A DNA stretch of 64,000 nucleotides from RBG-13-68-16 sp041494245 (GCA_041494245.1 JBGQAK010000016.1:16816-80815), one strand, 5' to 3'. Counted from the stretch's first letter, positions 8,611-18,060 are shown. A program made the numbers and translations. The notes: generated by a model from the letters alone, not told the origin.

Positions 8611-9635
8611 CGGCGCGCAACAACGACCAGGGGCCGGCCCGCCATCTTCGAGGCGATGTCGAGCGTCCGTACCAGCACTAGCAGCCAGACCGCAGTAGAT
8701 CCGCTCCGGAGGTACTTCTTGCAGTAGTAGATCTCGCTGCGGACCATCTCCTTCAGCATCGCCAGACGGATCCGTTCCCCGCCGTGCCCGGTGGCGCGGC
8801 CAAGCGAATGGACAACGTGAACGGCAGCCGTCAGAGCGGCGGTGCGATCGCGGTCAAGCATCTGCCGCCCGAGAACCAGCTCCTCCAAGTACAGGAACGT
8901 TCCTTCGTCGAGGAAGCCGATCTCCTCGAGGAACGACATGCGAAGGAGGAAGCAACTGCCGTTGATGGACTCGCACTCGTAGACAGCCCCTGCACGGTAC
9001 GGCCGATGGTCCGCGTACACGAAGCGCAAGAAACGGCCACGCAGGGCAGGCAGCCGCCGCAACCACCAGCTTCCGGCTACCAGGAGCGTCCAGAAGTCCG
9101 GGACGCGACGCACCTGGACCTGACACTCGACGGGCAGCTCAACTCCGGCCGCAGCGACGAGCGGCGATACGGCAACGCGCCTTGCGTCGCCTTCGGCGGC
9201 GCTGACCAGCGCGCCTGTCGTTCTCGGGTCGGCCAACAGCAAATCGTTGTTGAGAAACAGCACAAACTCCGGGCGAGGAAGGTCACCTACCCTTGCACCG
9301 ACGTTCATGCCACCCGCGTACCCGAGGTTGTGCTCCGACCGCAGCAGGAGCGTGCCTTGGGGAAGACCGGACTGAAGGACCGCGAAGTCGGAAGAGGAGG
9401 ATGCGTTGTCCACCACCACAATGTCCAGGGGCCCGTAGTCCTGACGCAGGAGCGATGCGACGCAGGCCAGCGTGTCGGCGGCGCCGTTGTAATTCAAGAC
9501 GACGGCCCGGACACGAGGTGCGGCTGCCTGACCACCCACAGCTAACGCCGCGCGGGGCGAGCCGGCGGGCGCCGTACCTCCCGGCGGTCCGGTCCGATCG
9601 GTGTCATGCACGCTTGAACATCCGGACGATGTCAT
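8589..9635 (-). CDS. GT-A glycosyltransferase, family 2 (rhamnosyltransferase-like)
   Basis: Family 2 glycosyltransferase with RAVVLNYNGAADTLACVASLL, VVVDNASS and the DxD-type metal site LNNDLLLADP, followed by GSCFLLRMSFLEEIGFLDEGTFLYLEE. The VVLNYNG...NNDL...EEIG.LDE.F..Y.E pattern is typical of the dTDP-rhamnosyltransferase-like GT2 subgroup, which is a hint rather than proof of specificity. Two starts are possible: ATG at 9635, overlapping the upstream gene by about 30 bases, or GTG at 9611, only 8 bases inside it. The first ~40 residues are low-complexity and not part of the fold, so the shorter form is plausible. Confidence 0.88.
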   Translation of the reverse strand: MTSSGCSSVHDTDRTGPPGGTAPAGSPRAALAVGGQAAAPRVRAVVLNYNGAADTLACVASLLRQDYGPLDIVVVDNASSSSDFAVLQSGLPQGTLLLRSEHNLGYAGGMNVGARVGDLPRPEFVLFLNNDLLLADPRTTGALVSAAEGDARRVAVSPLVAAAGVELPVECQVQVRRVPDFWTLLVAGSWWLRRLPALRGRFLRFVYADHRPYRAGAVYECESINGSCFLLRMSFLEEIGFLDEGTFLYLEELVLGRQMLDRDRTAALTAAVHVVHSLGRATGHGGERIRLAMLKEMVRSEIYYCKKYLRSGSTAVWLLVLVRTLDIASKMAGRPLVVVARRCAGALR

Positions 9636-10251
9636 CCCTCACTTCAAAGGAATCCAGTCCTGCGGCCAGCGCCAGCTCTCGCAAGGCGTTGAGCGTCGGG
9701 TAGTCGCCGCATCCTGTGAAACACCTCGCGTCGTCGATTAGGACCACGTGGCGATCGATCAGCGTGTGCTTCAGTACGTGTCCAAGCTCCATCACAATCG
9801 GGGTCTCGAGCTCTCCCCTCGCGGTGATACCGGCGGAGTAGTGGCCATCAAGCCAGAAGAGCGAGGGCCGGTCGATCCGCGTGAGCAGTTCCGCGAGGAC
9901 CTCCCCGCTGTCTCCCTGAAGGATCGTCACGTTCCTGGCTCGCCTGAACCTGCGCGCCGCCTCCCGGTACATCTCCACCGAAAGTTCGATCGAGTAGACC
10001 TCTTCGAAACAATCCTTGATGGCGTTGACCATGTCGCCCAGGTACGTGCCGCTCTCGACGAAGACAGGGGTCCGAAAAGCCGCCGCGTATTCCTTGATGA
10101 CGAGCTGCTTTGCAAGATGGGGTGGCGGCACGGGCCGTCCCGCGGCGATCCAACGCCGAAACGCACGGCGCTGGCTGTGCGCTTGGTACATGCGAAACGG
10201 CGGAAGCCGCCTGATAAGCCTCTTCGCGGCAGCCACAACGCCTGGTGTCAC
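9604..10251 (-). CDS. SAM-dependent methyltransferase-like protein
   Basis: 215-residue Rossmann-type protein. VFVESGTYLGDMVNAI at ~83-98 occupies the place of methyltransferase motif I, VYSIELSVEMYREAARRF supplies the acidic residue at the end of strand 2, VTILQGDSGEVL resembles motif II/III and VVLIDDARCFTG is like motif IV. Motif I is degenerate (ESGTYLG instead of GxGxG), as in small sugar-modifying methyltransferase-like proteins of O-antigen clusters. It may O-methylate a repeat-unit sugar. A catalytic role is inferred only. It sits between the locus A flippase and a GT2, about 130 bases after the flippase gene. Confidence 0.65.
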   Translation of the reverse strand: MTPGVVAAAKRLIRRLPPFRMYQAHSQRRAFRRWIAAGRPVPPPHLAKQLVIKEYAAAFRTPVFVESGTYLGDMVNAIKDCFEEVYSIELSVEMYREAARRFRRARNVTILQGDSGEVLAELLTRIDRPSLFWLDGHYSAGITARGELETPIVMELGHVLKHTLIDRHVVLIDDARCFTGCGDYPTLNALRELALAAGLDSFEVRDDIVRMFKRA

Positions 10252-10381
10252 GATTCCCTCCCTACGAGCAAGCGATCAAGCCGACCGGCACCAAGAACGT
10301 AGCAGCGGTCCCTTTTGCGGGTTCGCCACGGAGCGGCGGGTTTGCCGGGTGACAGCCCGGTCCCGCACCCTCGGCCGAAAA

Positions 10382-11812
10382 TCAGGTGCTCCCGCGCGCC
10401 AAACCGCGGCGCGCCAACTCGAACCCCAGTACTCCCACCGCGAGGTAGGCTGCCAAGCCCAGCGCTCGGTTGGGCAACGAACGAAAGATCGAAAAAGTGA
10501 TGCTGACCGCGACCGCGCTTGCCACCAGCACCGCGTCCACGCGAAGAGCCGGGAGCCTTCCGGCGCGGGCGACCAGCAGCCACACGACCGACCCCATCAC
10601 GGCGAAGCCGATGGTCCAGCCCACCGCAATCGAGGCCGCGCTCGGCCTGAGCGCCCATGCAGCGGCCATCGTGCCCCCGACCACGGCGGCCCCGTATAAC
10701 CCGAGCTTGAGAAACACATCCTGCCGGCCCAATGCGCGGCAGACCGTGCCGGCCCGCGTTCGTACGATCCCGATGAACGGAAGGCTGGCTGCAAACCACG
10801 CGAGGTATGCAAGCGCGGGCAGGTATGCCGGCAGGTAGCCCCGGACCACGATCACAGCGCCCCAATACACCATGGGTGCGAGCCACATCAAGGCAAGAAG
10901 CGGCGTTTCCCACCCTGAGGTCCCGGTCCCGCTCTCGACGAGCCTGACGTGCAGAGGGGCGGCCGCCGTCGCGAGCCATTCGAACCCGACCACCATCACC
11001 GAAGCCAAGCCCGCGGCGAAGGCAAAGTCTGCGAAGAGACGCCTTTCCAGGACAATGCTCGCCATGAGCGTCCCCATGGTGAGGGCAAGAGTGACGCTCA
11101 GGTTCCCGAGGAACAGCGTGGCCCCAGCGCGCCACAGCGGAGGCAGTGCGACCCAGGTTGTCTTGCCCCCGCTCGCGGCTTCCCCCCACCGCATGAGGGT
11201 CGACCTTCGCGCGAGCCAGCCCGCGGCGACGGCGACCGGTACGAACTGGCACAGCGAGAGCCACAATGCGGTCGCGCCACCGGACAAGATCAGCGCGATA
11301 GCAACAACCGCGCCGGTCGCGCGTGAGGTGCCGACCGCCCACGCGACCGAGCCGAAGTTGTTCGTGGCCTGGAGCAGGAAGGTGTAGAAGGTCAACAGGT
11401 TGGTCGCCGCGACCGTGCCAACAAGGACGAGCGGCATTGCCAACGAAGCATCCGGCACGTCAAAGCGAAGTAACATTGGAAGCACGGCGAGCGAGATGAG
11501 CACCTGTAGCGAGAGCAGCGCTCCCCTCACCTGCGAGAGCAAGATGGTGGAGACCTCCTGCGGCTGGCGACCGACGATCCGAAGGTACAGCCCATCCAGC
11601 AATCCGAAGTGCAGAACACCCGCGTACCCTACGTAGAGGAGGTACAGACGATAGGCAGCGTACTCCTCCTTGGCAACGGCTCGCGGGAAGAAGATGTTGG
11701 CGGCAATCGAGAAGCTGATGTCGATCGCCCCGACCGCGCCGACGTGGAAGAGGTTGCGAAAGAGGTCAGTCCTGCCGGCGGCCCTGGCTCCCTCGCCCGT
11801 GGATGACGGCAT
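10382..11812 (-). CDS. wzx: Wzx-type polysaccharide flippase (locus A)
   Basis: 476-residue MATE/MOP-superfamily membrane protein with about twelve to fourteen hydrophobic helices, expected to flip undecaprenyl-linked repeat units to the periplasmic face. The N-terminal FHVGAVGAIDISFSIAANI and YAAYRLYLLYVGYAGVLHFGLLDG resemble the first helices of PST-family exporters. The start is the ATG at 11812, preceded by a strong GGAGGGGC; the open frame upstream to 11980 is low-complexity and was discarded. A second, unrelated-looking flippase occurs in locus B, so each locus has its own. A 364-residue frame inside this gene on the same strand is Arg/Gly-rich shadow sequence. Confidence 0.82.
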   Translation of the reverse strand: MPSSTGEGARAAGRTDLFRNLFHVGAVGAIDISFSIAANIFFPRAVAKEEYAAYRLYLLYVGYAGVLHFGLLDGLYLRIVGRQPQEVSTILLSQVRGALLSLQVLISLAVLPMLLRFDVPDASLAMPLVLVGTVAATNLLTFYTFLLQATNNFGSVAWAVGTSRATGAVVAIALILSGGATALWLSLCQFVPVAVAAGWLARRSTLMRWGEAASGGKTTWVALPPLWRAGATLFLGNLSVTLALTMGTLMASIVLERRLFADFAFAAGLASVMVVGFEWLATAAAPLHVRLVESGTGTSGWETPLLALMWLAPMVYWGAVIVVRGYLPAYLPALAYLAWFAASLPFIGIVRTRAGTVCRALGRQDVFLKLGLYGAAVVGGTMAAAWALRPSAASIAVGWTIGFAVMGSVVWLLVARAGRLPALRVDAVLVASAVAVSITFSIFRSLPNRALGLAAYLAVGVLGFELARRGLARGST

Positions 11813-12060
11813 GCCCCTCCTGTGGCGATCAAATTCTGTCGTCACGTTTCGTGAGTCCCGACAAGTGAGGTCTCGACCAAGAGTGGCGGAAGCTGCAGCA
11901 GACTCGTCACCCACAATGAGTGGGGCGAGCTCAGACGCTGCAGCCGCGTTCGGACCACAGAAACCGGCGCAACCACCCACCGAGACAGTTCCAAGAACGG
12001 GTCTCGATAGCTCCGGCCAAAGGGCGCCTCCTGGGCACGCCTAGCGCACGACCCAATGCG

Positions 12061-13599
12061 TTACCTGATCGTGAAGAAACTGAAATACGCGGACGCAGGG
12101 GCTGACTCAACCACTCGATAGTTGGCAAGTATCCAGGCCAGGGAGGGACTTCGAAGACCCAGACCGAGAATTGGCCTGCTGATTGCGATCAACCTTGGTT
12201 TCCCAGCCTGAAGTTGTTCCAGCGTTGCCGCCTCCAGATCATCTACGAGCGGCCCACCCAACAGGGGGTGGCAATATGCGAGGGTCGTCACCGGGCGGCG
12301 GCGGCTGTAGTAGTAAAGCCCAGGATCCAGTCCCCACTCAAAGAAGGTCTCATCGGGCCGCAGAAACGTGTCAATCCACCGGGCGGTGCGGGGGATCTCA
12401 CAGAACAGCCTCCCCTCGATCTTGTACTTGACCAGCGGCCAGACCCCCGAGGGGGTCCGCAAGCCAGGTAGCTGGTGCCCGACCACCACCCAGAATGCCA
12501 AGATCCCCGACGCGACCGCAGCGAATCTCAACACCCTGCGCCGGCTGCCCAGCAGACCATTCGCTAGACTCCACATCCGAGCCAGGCCCGCTCCAGCCGC
12601 AACCGCCAAGAGTGGCAGCCACAGCTGGTAATAGTGCGGAAAGAAGTGCGCCGGCAGTGAGATCGCCAGCCACGTACCGAGCCCCGCTCCGGCCAAGACG
12701 AATGCCTGTCGCCAGCGTCGAGCGAGCATCGCGGTTGCTAGCCAGAACACACCTAGTGCAACCAACGGGAAACAGAACCTGAGCGCGGAAGGGAAAAGAC
12801 CCTCAAACAGCAGCCCGTTGTAGAGACTGGATACAAGATTGCCGGAGTAAAACTGGTTGTAGAGAACAACGGCACCATAGAATTGCCGCCAGTCTCCTCG
12901 TGCCCAGTACCAGAGGCACACGACAAGCCAAACACCCGCAACCACCAGGGCCGCAGAAAGTGCCTGCCCCCATTGCCTTCGCCGGCCCCCACCCTCAAGT
13001 GGAGTAGGCAAGAGGAAGAAGCAGAGACCCGCCAAACCGACCAGCGGCACTGTTACCTGCTTGAACAAGGTGCTGGCGGCGGCAACCGAGCCGACCACGA
13101 GACCCCATCGCCACCGGGCTTCGATCCGACCCCCGATGAATAAGAAACCCAGAAACCAGGTTGTGCACGCGTTGAGAAAGGCTTCTACGTTAGGTTGGTT
13201 TGCTTCGAGGCCCAGATCGCTGCAGACAAGAGAAAAGAACACAGCCGCAAGAATGCCGCTCAACTGATCGCCACCAATTTCGCGCCCGACAACAAAGACC
13301 CCCACAAGGGTAATCCCAGCGGTAAGAAACCCTAACAGATACACGGCCTGCGGACCGTATCCCACGGCAGCGATCGCGGATGCATAGGCGAAGTGAATGG
13401 CCGGCGGCTTATGGTCCCATATCTCGGAATACAGGCGCTTGCCGTGGAGCACCTCGTTACCAGTCACCATGTAGCCTGCCAGATCACGTTCGAGCGGCTC
13501 GTCAAATGTGTGTAGTCTCACGGCCGCGATTGTCGCCAAGCAAGCTGCAAGCACCGCGCACGAAATCAACTTGTGGGGCCTCATGTCAGGGCCAGCCAT
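12061..13599 (-). CDS. GT39/ArnT-like dolichyl-phosphate-type membrane glycosyltransferase
   Basis: 512-residue polytopic protein of the PMT/ArnT superfamily, which uses polyprenyl-phosphate sugars on the periplasmic side. Just after helix 1 it has FDEPLERDLAGYMVTGN, with the conserved acidic pair in the first periplasmic loop, and LYSEIWDHKPPAIH, the classical family signature. About ten further helices follow, then a soluble tail with FEWGLDPGLYYYSRRRP. It probably decorates the polysaccharide or a protein or lipid after flipping. It is the first gene after wzz in locus A, separated from it by 313 bases. ATG 13584 is an alternative start. Confidence 0.82.
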   Translation of the reverse strand: MAGPDMRPHKLISCAVLAACLATIAAVRLHTFDEPLERDLAGYMVTGNEVLHGKRLYSEIWDHKPPAIHFAYASAIAAVGYGPQAVYLLGFLTAGITLVGVFVVGREIGGDQLSGILAAVFFSLVCSDLGLEANQPNVEAFLNACTTWFLGFLFIGGRIEARWRWGLVVGSVAAASTLFKQVTVPLVGLAGLCFFLLPTPLEGGGRRRQWGQALSAALVVAGVWLVVCLWYWARGDWRQFYGAVVLYNQFYSGNLVSSLYNGLLFEGLFPSALRFCFPLVALGVFWLATAMLARRWRQAFVLAGAGLGTWLAISLPAHFFPHYYQLWLPLLAVAAGAGLARMWSLANGLLGSRRRVLRFAAVASGILAFWVVVGHQLPGLRTPSGVWPLVKYKIEGRLFCEIPRTARWIDTFLRPDETFFEWGLDPGLYYYSRRRPVTTLAYCHPLLGGPLVDDLEAATLEQLQAGKPRLIAISRPILGLGLRSPSLAWILANYRVVESAPASAYFSFFTIR

Positions 13600-13912
13600 G
13601 CCGGCAAGACAGCAAATGGTAGGAGGGATATCGGTCTCGGATCCACTGAGACCCTCTCAAAACTCGCTGCCCCTGCATATTCGCGCAGCGGCTGTGGCAC
13701 CCGCCCAACCGCAAACGGCTGCTTCGCCATGAGACTGCTTCGTCGCCTGGCTTGCCTGACTCTTCCGTCGCGATGTGCGCAACACACTCTCGTGCGGTCG
13801 GAATGCCCAGCGGATGCTTCGTACCGTCCGCCTCGACCGGTGTCTCTCGCCGGAACACCGGATCACGCATACGAAAACGCGTAATCTCCTGCCATCTGTG
13901 GTTCGATCGTGT
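13600..13912. other. Gene-free spacer between wzz (locus A) and the GT39 gene
   Basis: About 310 bases with no frame that resembles a protein and no obvious hairpin with a T tract. Both neighbours run on the minus strand, so it is an internal operon spacer or contains an undetected promoter. Confidence 0.5.
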
Positions 13913-15502
13913 CTAGGCTTGTAGTCCGGGATCGGTCCGCATTTCCGGCGACGACCACGACTCGCGCACAAGAGCGACCCCGATGCCGGTTGCGAGGCCG
14001 AAGAGAATGCCAAGGAGCGTCTTCGTGGCCATGCCGCGAGGCCTCGGCGTCTGAGGTTCGACGGCGGGAGCACCCAGCCGCACGTCCTCGACGTCTTGTT
14101 GGCCTTTCGCCAGGAGCGCCTGGTTGTAGCTCTTTGCAAGCTGGTCAAACAGCTCGCGTTGCTGGGCGATGTCCCGGTCGAGCTGGGCGAGCCGCATATC
14201 GCTGCCCCGCTCGAGGCCGTCGAGTTCGCTTTGGCGGCTGCGCTGCAGAAGGCCCACCTCGTTAGCACGCTGCGCCTTCAGTTGGGTCAACCCGGCTTCC
14301 CGTCCACTCTCGATTTTCCCGAGAGCCGTCTGATCGTCGCGGAGGCTCGTCTCGAGCGATTTCATTTCGGTGTTGATGCGCTCAAGGTCGGCAGTCAGTC
14401 CGGCCGCCCTCGGGACCATCGCATTGACGTCCATCTCGATCTCCGCGACCTTGGCGTTGAGGGACGTATAGACGGGGTTCACCTCCTGCGTCGCAAGGGC
14501 ACGCCCCTGCAAGGTCTTCCAGTCGGGACCTTCGCCCTTGGCGCTCGAGACGGCGCGCCAGAGCGTCTCATCCGTGATGGCCTTCTGCAGCGTCACGAGT
14601 GGTGTCGTGGCGGCCAGCTGCCTGCGTGCCGCCTCCAGCTGAAGCTGTCTGAGCTGAAGCTGGCTCGAGACACGTGCCTGCTCATTCTGCAGGTCCGAGT
14701 AGGCCTTGCGCAACGCGGTGACCTGCGCATCGCGGCTATCGAGGTTGTGCGCGCTCTTGTACGTTGTGACGAGGCGGCGGGTCTCCGCCTCGTAGTCGGC
14801 GGACAGTTGCGTGGTGGCGTTCCCGAACGCCGTGATCTTGTCGTCCCAGGTTTTGACCGTGCCGTCGTAGCGACGTTGCAGTGTGTCGGCTTCGTTCGCG
14901 CGAGCGACCTCCAGATTCGCGAGCGCCTCGCGCACCTTCGGGTACTCCTGGTCGATGAATCGGACTGTCGCCGATGTGCTGCCAGCCATCAGCTCGTGGG
15001 TGCGCTCGAGGAGAACCTCGGCCCAGGTGTTGGCGATTGCTGCCGCCTGCGCCGCCGTGTCGCCCCGCGCCACGGCCTGAATCATGGGTGCGATGGTGAC
15101 CTCTTCGGCCCGGCGGGTGACGAAGATCCGGGCCTCGAGCTCTTTGTCCAGCCGCAGCACCTTGTCGGGTCCGATGATGTGTCGCTCGATCAGTCGCTTC
15201 CGGGCCGCCTGGATCACGGCGTCGGATTCGAGGATCTTCTGGTAGCTGGGCGCGTTGAGCGTCTGTGGCTTGAGGTCCGAGGTGAACTTCGGCGGCACGA
15301 TGACCAAGGTCGCGGCCGCCTCGTACGTTCTCCCGACCACGAGCAGCAGCACGGCAGCCGTCGCGGCCCCAAACAGTGCAGCGCACCCGAAGATCAGCCG
15401 CCAGTGGCGGCGGACGAACCCTACGATGACGTCGAAGCTCAACTCCGGCCCGGTATCCGACAGCGTGCGCGGCTTGAAGGCTCGTTGGATCATCTCTGGC
15501 AT
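13913..15502 (-). CDS. wzz: Wzz/GumC-type polysaccharide chain-length determinant (locus A)
   Basis: 529-residue polysaccharide co-polymerase without a fused kinase domain. An N-terminal membrane segment (~33-57, RLIFGCAALFGAATAAVLLLV) is followed by the Wzz-type extracytoplasmic strand YEAAATLVIVPPKF and SYQKILESDAV. A long coiled-coil-rich periplasmic region (~170-470) leads to the C-terminal helix with the proline-rich PRPRGMATKTL entrance and GILFGLATGIGVALVRESW. It controls polymer length together with Wzy at the inner membrane. It aligns end to end with the second Wzz of this window (same blocks: SYQKILESDAV, IANTWAEV, LATQEVNPV, NQALLAKG). It is the first gene of locus A and has a 540-base leader containing a conserved hairpin element. 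Confidence 0.9.
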   Translation of the reverse strand: MPEMIQRAFKPRTLSDTGPELSFDVIVGFVRRHWRLIFGCAALFGAATAAVLLLVVGRTYEAAATLVIVPPKFTSDLKPQTLNAPSYQKILESDAVIQAARKRLIERHIIGPDKVLRLDKELEARIFVTRRAEEVTIAPMIQAVARGDTAAQAAAIANTWAEVLLERTHELMAGSTSATVRFIDQEYPKVREALANLEVARANEADTLQRRYDGTVKTWDDKITAFGNATTQLSADYEAETRRLVTTYKSAHNLDSRDAQVTALRKAYSDLQNEQARVSSQLQLRQLQLEAARRQLAATTPLVTLQKAITDETLWRAVSSAKGEGPDWKTLQGRALATQEVNPVYTSLNAKVAEIEMDVNAMVPRAAGLTADLERINTEMKSLETSLRDDQTALGKIESGREAGLTQLKAQRANEVGLLQRSRQSELDGLERGSDMRLAQLDRDIAQQRELFDQLAKSYNQALLAKGQQDVEDVRLGAPAVEPQTPRPRGMATKTLLGILFGLATGIGVALVRESWSSPEMRTDPGLQA

Positions 15503-16045
15503 AGGTTAGCTCCACTCCGGGTGGGATCGCGGGCCGACGCCGCCTTCCCTGCCCAGCACTCGGCGGTGGCCGGAACAACCCTGCGGACACCACCGCCTCC
15601 CGTCCTTACGGGAGCTACGGCGGGCTTTGCCGAGGGGCGATGGCCTCGATGGCCAGGCTCCCGCAGGTGGTTCGCAACGCAAACCAATAAGCGCGAAACG
15701 GTTAAGCGACGCCTGTCTGACATTCCTCGCGCCCCAGGGGCCCCAGGCTCCCCGACGGCCACGCAGATGGCTCCTGACGCCTCGACCTCCCAGCCAGTTT
15801 GGGCCTCATCAACACGTGGCTCCCCTTGGCTACGTTGTTATATCGCATACCTCGCGACGTGGCAACCGCGCCACATCGGGTGGGGAGGAACCCCGCAGCA
15901 TCGGGCGCATCACCTATCGCCACCCGTTCCGTCCTGTGTCGCGTCCCCTTGAGTGTGCAAGAAGAAAGAGAGCGCCCTGAGGTTGGCTAAAGACCTTGCA
16001 CGGCCGGTCCCACTGCACCGGTCGCGCCGGTCACCAGGACCGTCG
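15503..16045. other. Leader/promoter region of locus A
   Basis: A 543-base gene-free stretch between the last gene of locus B and wzz of locus A. Reading on the minus strand it holds the hairpin element shared with the other wzz leader (15657-15685), then a second perfect hairpin nearer the gene (15597-15614, arms CTCCCGT/ACGGGAG, loop AAGG). A CGGCAAAGCCCGCCG stem-loop lies between them at 15618-15632. A TATAAC hexamer lies near 15840 but I could not pair it convincingly with a -35 box. No protein-like frame is evident. Confidence 0.6.
15657..15685 (-). promoter_or_regulatory. Conserved wzz leader element, copy A (hairpin + GCGGGAGC)
   Basis: On the minus strand: GGTTTGC, 3-base loop GTT, GCGAACC, 4-base spacer ACCT, then GCGGGAGC. 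The last base is 154 bases before the wzz ATG. The 7-bp stem has one G-T pair. The same stem, the same spacer length and the same GCGGGAGC recur at 38980-39008 before the second wzz, while loop and spacer bases differ. GCGGGAGC resembles the core of the ops/JUMPstart element (GGCGGTAGCGTG) that recruits RfaH to long polysaccharide operons. The antitermination role is inference. Confidence 0.6.
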
Positions 16046-17212
16046 TCACGACTGCTCCGCCACGGAGCCCTGTGGCCAGTCATGCCCCAGCGCGTCCCGG
16101 TAAACGGAGAGCGTCGCGGCCATCACAGCCTCCTCCGAGAACTTGGACACGGCGATCTCGCGCCCACGGCGTCCCATCCGCTCTCGCAACGAGCGGTCGT
16201 GGAGCAAAGTCGCAATCGCCTCGGCGAGCGCGCTCGCGTCGCGCGGTGGCACCAGCAGGCCGTCCTCGCCGTCCCGGACGATTTCTCTGCAACCCGAAAC
16301 GTCCGTGGTCACGATCGGGCGCCCACTGGCGGCAGCCTCGAGCAGGATCTTGGGGATTCCCTCGCGGTAGTACGTCGGAAGCGCCACCACTGACGCTTGA
16401 CGCACGACCGAGGCCATATCGTCACGCAGCCCCCACCACTCGACGATTCCCTCTGCCGACCAGGCGCGCAGTGTGGCTTCCGGAACGGGTTTCGGGTTCT
16501 CCTCGTCCGGAACCCCGACCAACACGAACCGGCACGCCTGGCCACGACCGCGAAGCTGGCGGGCGGCCTCGACGAACTCGCCGACGCCCTTGTCCCACAG
16601 CAGTCGTGCTGCCAACAGCACCATCGGATCGCCCGGTGGCTCCTCAGAAGGTGAGAACGCGCGTACGTCAACGCCGGACCCGCGGATCAGCGCTGCCCGT
16701 CCCGCAGGTACCAGGTGCCTTTCAACGAACAAATCGCGATCGTCCGGGTTCTGGAAGATCACCCGCACACGCCGGCTGGCGAGGGCCACTCGATAAGCGA
16801 CCGACACCGCCCGGCGCAGCACCCTTCCCCTGAGTCCGACACCGAGGAAGGTGTACCCGAGGCCTGGAATCGTGTTGATTACGATGGGCACCCCTGTCAC
16901 CCGCGCTGCCAGCGAGCCGTAGATCACCGGCTTGATGGCCACGTGGTGGACTAGGCGCGGACGCTCGCGGCGATAGAGCCTGATGAGCTCCCAGGCGCTC
17001 GCGAGCTCCCGCCACGGGGCGGTCAGGTGCCGCTGTAGCTTCAGTGGCACGAAACGGAAGCCCTCGCGCTCAATCGCCTCCCGGCACCCGCGCTCGACGC
17101 CAGTCGCTACCACCACCTCGCAGCCGGCATCTCGGAGCGCCCTCGCCAACGGCAGCCGGTGCGACAAGAAGTACCAGTCAACGTTAACGACGAGCAGGAT
17201 CCGTGGTCGCAT
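16046..17212 (-). CDS. GT-B glycosyltransferase, GT4 (PglA/WbnH-like)
   Basis: 388-residue glycosyltransferase, the last gene of locus B. It begins MRPRILLVVNVDWYFLSHRLPLA, continues HHVAIKPVIYGSLAARVTGVPIVINTIPGLGY, and has LLAARLLWDKGVGEFVEAARQL plus the EX7E motif YREGIPKILLEAAASGRPIVTTD. This N-terminus (SHRLPLA...H..KP.IYG...A...G....N...GLG) is characteristic of HexNAc-transferring enzymes acting on the first lipid-linked sugar, such as PglA/WbnH. I infer it adds the second sugar. The start is ATG 17212 with GGCAGG upstream; the longer frame to 17341 would run 90 bases into the methyltransferase gene. Confidence 0.88.
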   Translation of the reverse strand: MRPRILLVVNVDWYFLSHRLPLARALRDAGCEVVVATGVERGCREAIEREGFRFVPLKLQRHLTAPWRELASAWELIRLYRRERPRLVHHVAIKPVIYGSLAARVTGVPIVINTIPGLGYTFLGVGLRGRVLRRAVSVAYRVALASRRVRVIFQNPDDRDLFVERHLVPAGRAALIRGSGVDVRAFSPSEEPPGDPMVLLAARLLWDKGVGEFVEAARQLRGRGQACRFVLVGVPDEENPKPVPEATLRAWSAEGIVEWWGLRDDMASVVRQASVVALPTYYREGIPKILLEAAASGRPIVTTDVSGCREIVRDGEDGLLVPPRDASALAEAIATLLHDRSLRERMGRRGREIAVSKFSEEAVMAATLSVYRDALGHDWPQGSVAEQS

Positions 17213-17250
17213 CCTGCCGTATTCCTGCGGACCATCATGTAGAGCCTCTC

Positions 17251-18060
17251 TCACGACGACCGGCCAGAATCCTTCTTTGCAACGATGACGAGGCCCGCCA
17301 AGAGGCGCAGCGCAGTCGGCCCAAGTGCGGTCATTGGCCACCAGCTTGCGACATGCGCAAGCAGGGGTCTTCCGCGGAGCCGGAACTGGATGTAGTCGGA
17401 CTCAAGGTATCCGAGGCTAAATCCGGCATCAGCAAAGGAACGCTTGATCTCCTTGAGCGGTCTGTAGACAGTGAATTCGTCCAACCATGCAAGTTGTCGC
17501 TTCGTCCAGTCCCGGGCCGAGAGATTGCCCTTGAAATATCCAAGGCCCACTGCCCTTAGGCCCAGTACATACCAGGACCTCAAACGGGATGACTTGGTGA
17601 ACCGGTGCGCGAGAGGTATCCCTATGTGGCCCTCGCGCAGGACCTCCTTGCTCGGGAAGAGCGCAAGCAGCACACCACCTGCCTTCAGCACACGCCAGAT
17701 ATCCGCAAGGACCTTGGGAAGATCGTGAACGTGCTCAAAAACCTCGTTGGCGAAAACAAGATCGAAGTGCTCGTTCTCAAAAGGCAGTTGCTCAGTAATC
17801 TCGAGAATCCTGGATCCCCAGTGCGGACTCCGCATGGCTGCTTCCTTGGCCTTTGAGCCGGCATAGTAGACGTCTGCCCCGAAAATGTCGAAGCCGTGCT
17901 CAAGACCGGCGACAACAACCTCTCCAGCACCACAGCCAAAATCGAGTATGCGGAGCCTTTGTCCAGCCGCGAAATTGAAGAGCTGCGGAGCTCTCGCCAA
18001 GGTAGAAAGAACATAGAGATAGTTGAGTTCCAGGCTCACGTGCTGCTCGGCTGCATCCAT
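17251..18060 (-). CDS. Class I SAM-dependent methyltransferase
   Basis: 269-residue methyltransferase. Motif I is ILDFGCGAGEVVVAGL, the strand 2 acid is in FGADVYY, motif II/III in LPFENEHFDLVFANEVFEHVHD and the post-motif VLKAGGVLLALFPSK, all typical of the Methyltransf_11/UbiE-like group. A C-terminal ~110-residue extension without hydrophobic helices follows. It likely methylates a sugar of the locus B polymer. The start ATG 18060 has GGAGAG seven bases upstream and overlaps the end of the amidotransferase gene by 25 bases; the longer frame to 18141 was not chosen because it overlaps by more than 100 bases. Confidence 0.85.
   Translation of the reverse strand: MDAAEQHVSLELNYLYVLSTLARAPQLFNFAAGQRLRILDFGCGAGEVVVAGLEHGFDIFGADVYYAGSKAKEAAMRSPHWGSRILEITEQLPFENEHFDLVFANEVFEHVHDLPKVLADIWRVLKAGGVLLALFPSKEVLREGHIGIPLAHRFTKSSRLRSWYVLGLRAVGLGYFKGNLSARDWTKRQLAWLDEFTVYRPLKEIKRSFADAGFSLGYLESDYIQFRLRGRPLLAHVASWWPMTALGPTALRLLAGLVIVAKKDSGRSS

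Noticed and set aside
10320..10360. GGCAAACCCGC/GGCGAACCCGC pair downstream of the locus A flippase as a third leader element
   Set aside because: The two half-sites are direct, not inverted, the GCGGGAGC octamer is missing and the position is at the end of a gene rather than in a leader.
10248..11342. 364-codon minus-strand frame overlapping the flippase
   Set aside because: Arg/Gly-rich, no signal or fold; the overlapping frame is a clear membrane protein with a strong ribosome binding site.
15618..15632. GCAAAGCC stem-loop considered as part of a cyclic-di-GMP (GEMM-I) riboswitch in the wzz leader
   Set aside because: Only this short motif fits; the GNRA-tetraloop helix and the second conserved strand of GEMM are not present. 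A similar GCAAAGCC near 41930 is equally isolated.
14096..15952. 618-codon plus-strand open frame over wzz
   Set aside because: It is antisense to a full-length Wzz with clear domains. GC-rich codon bias opens the opposite frame; composition is Arg/Gly/Leu-rich and matches no fold.
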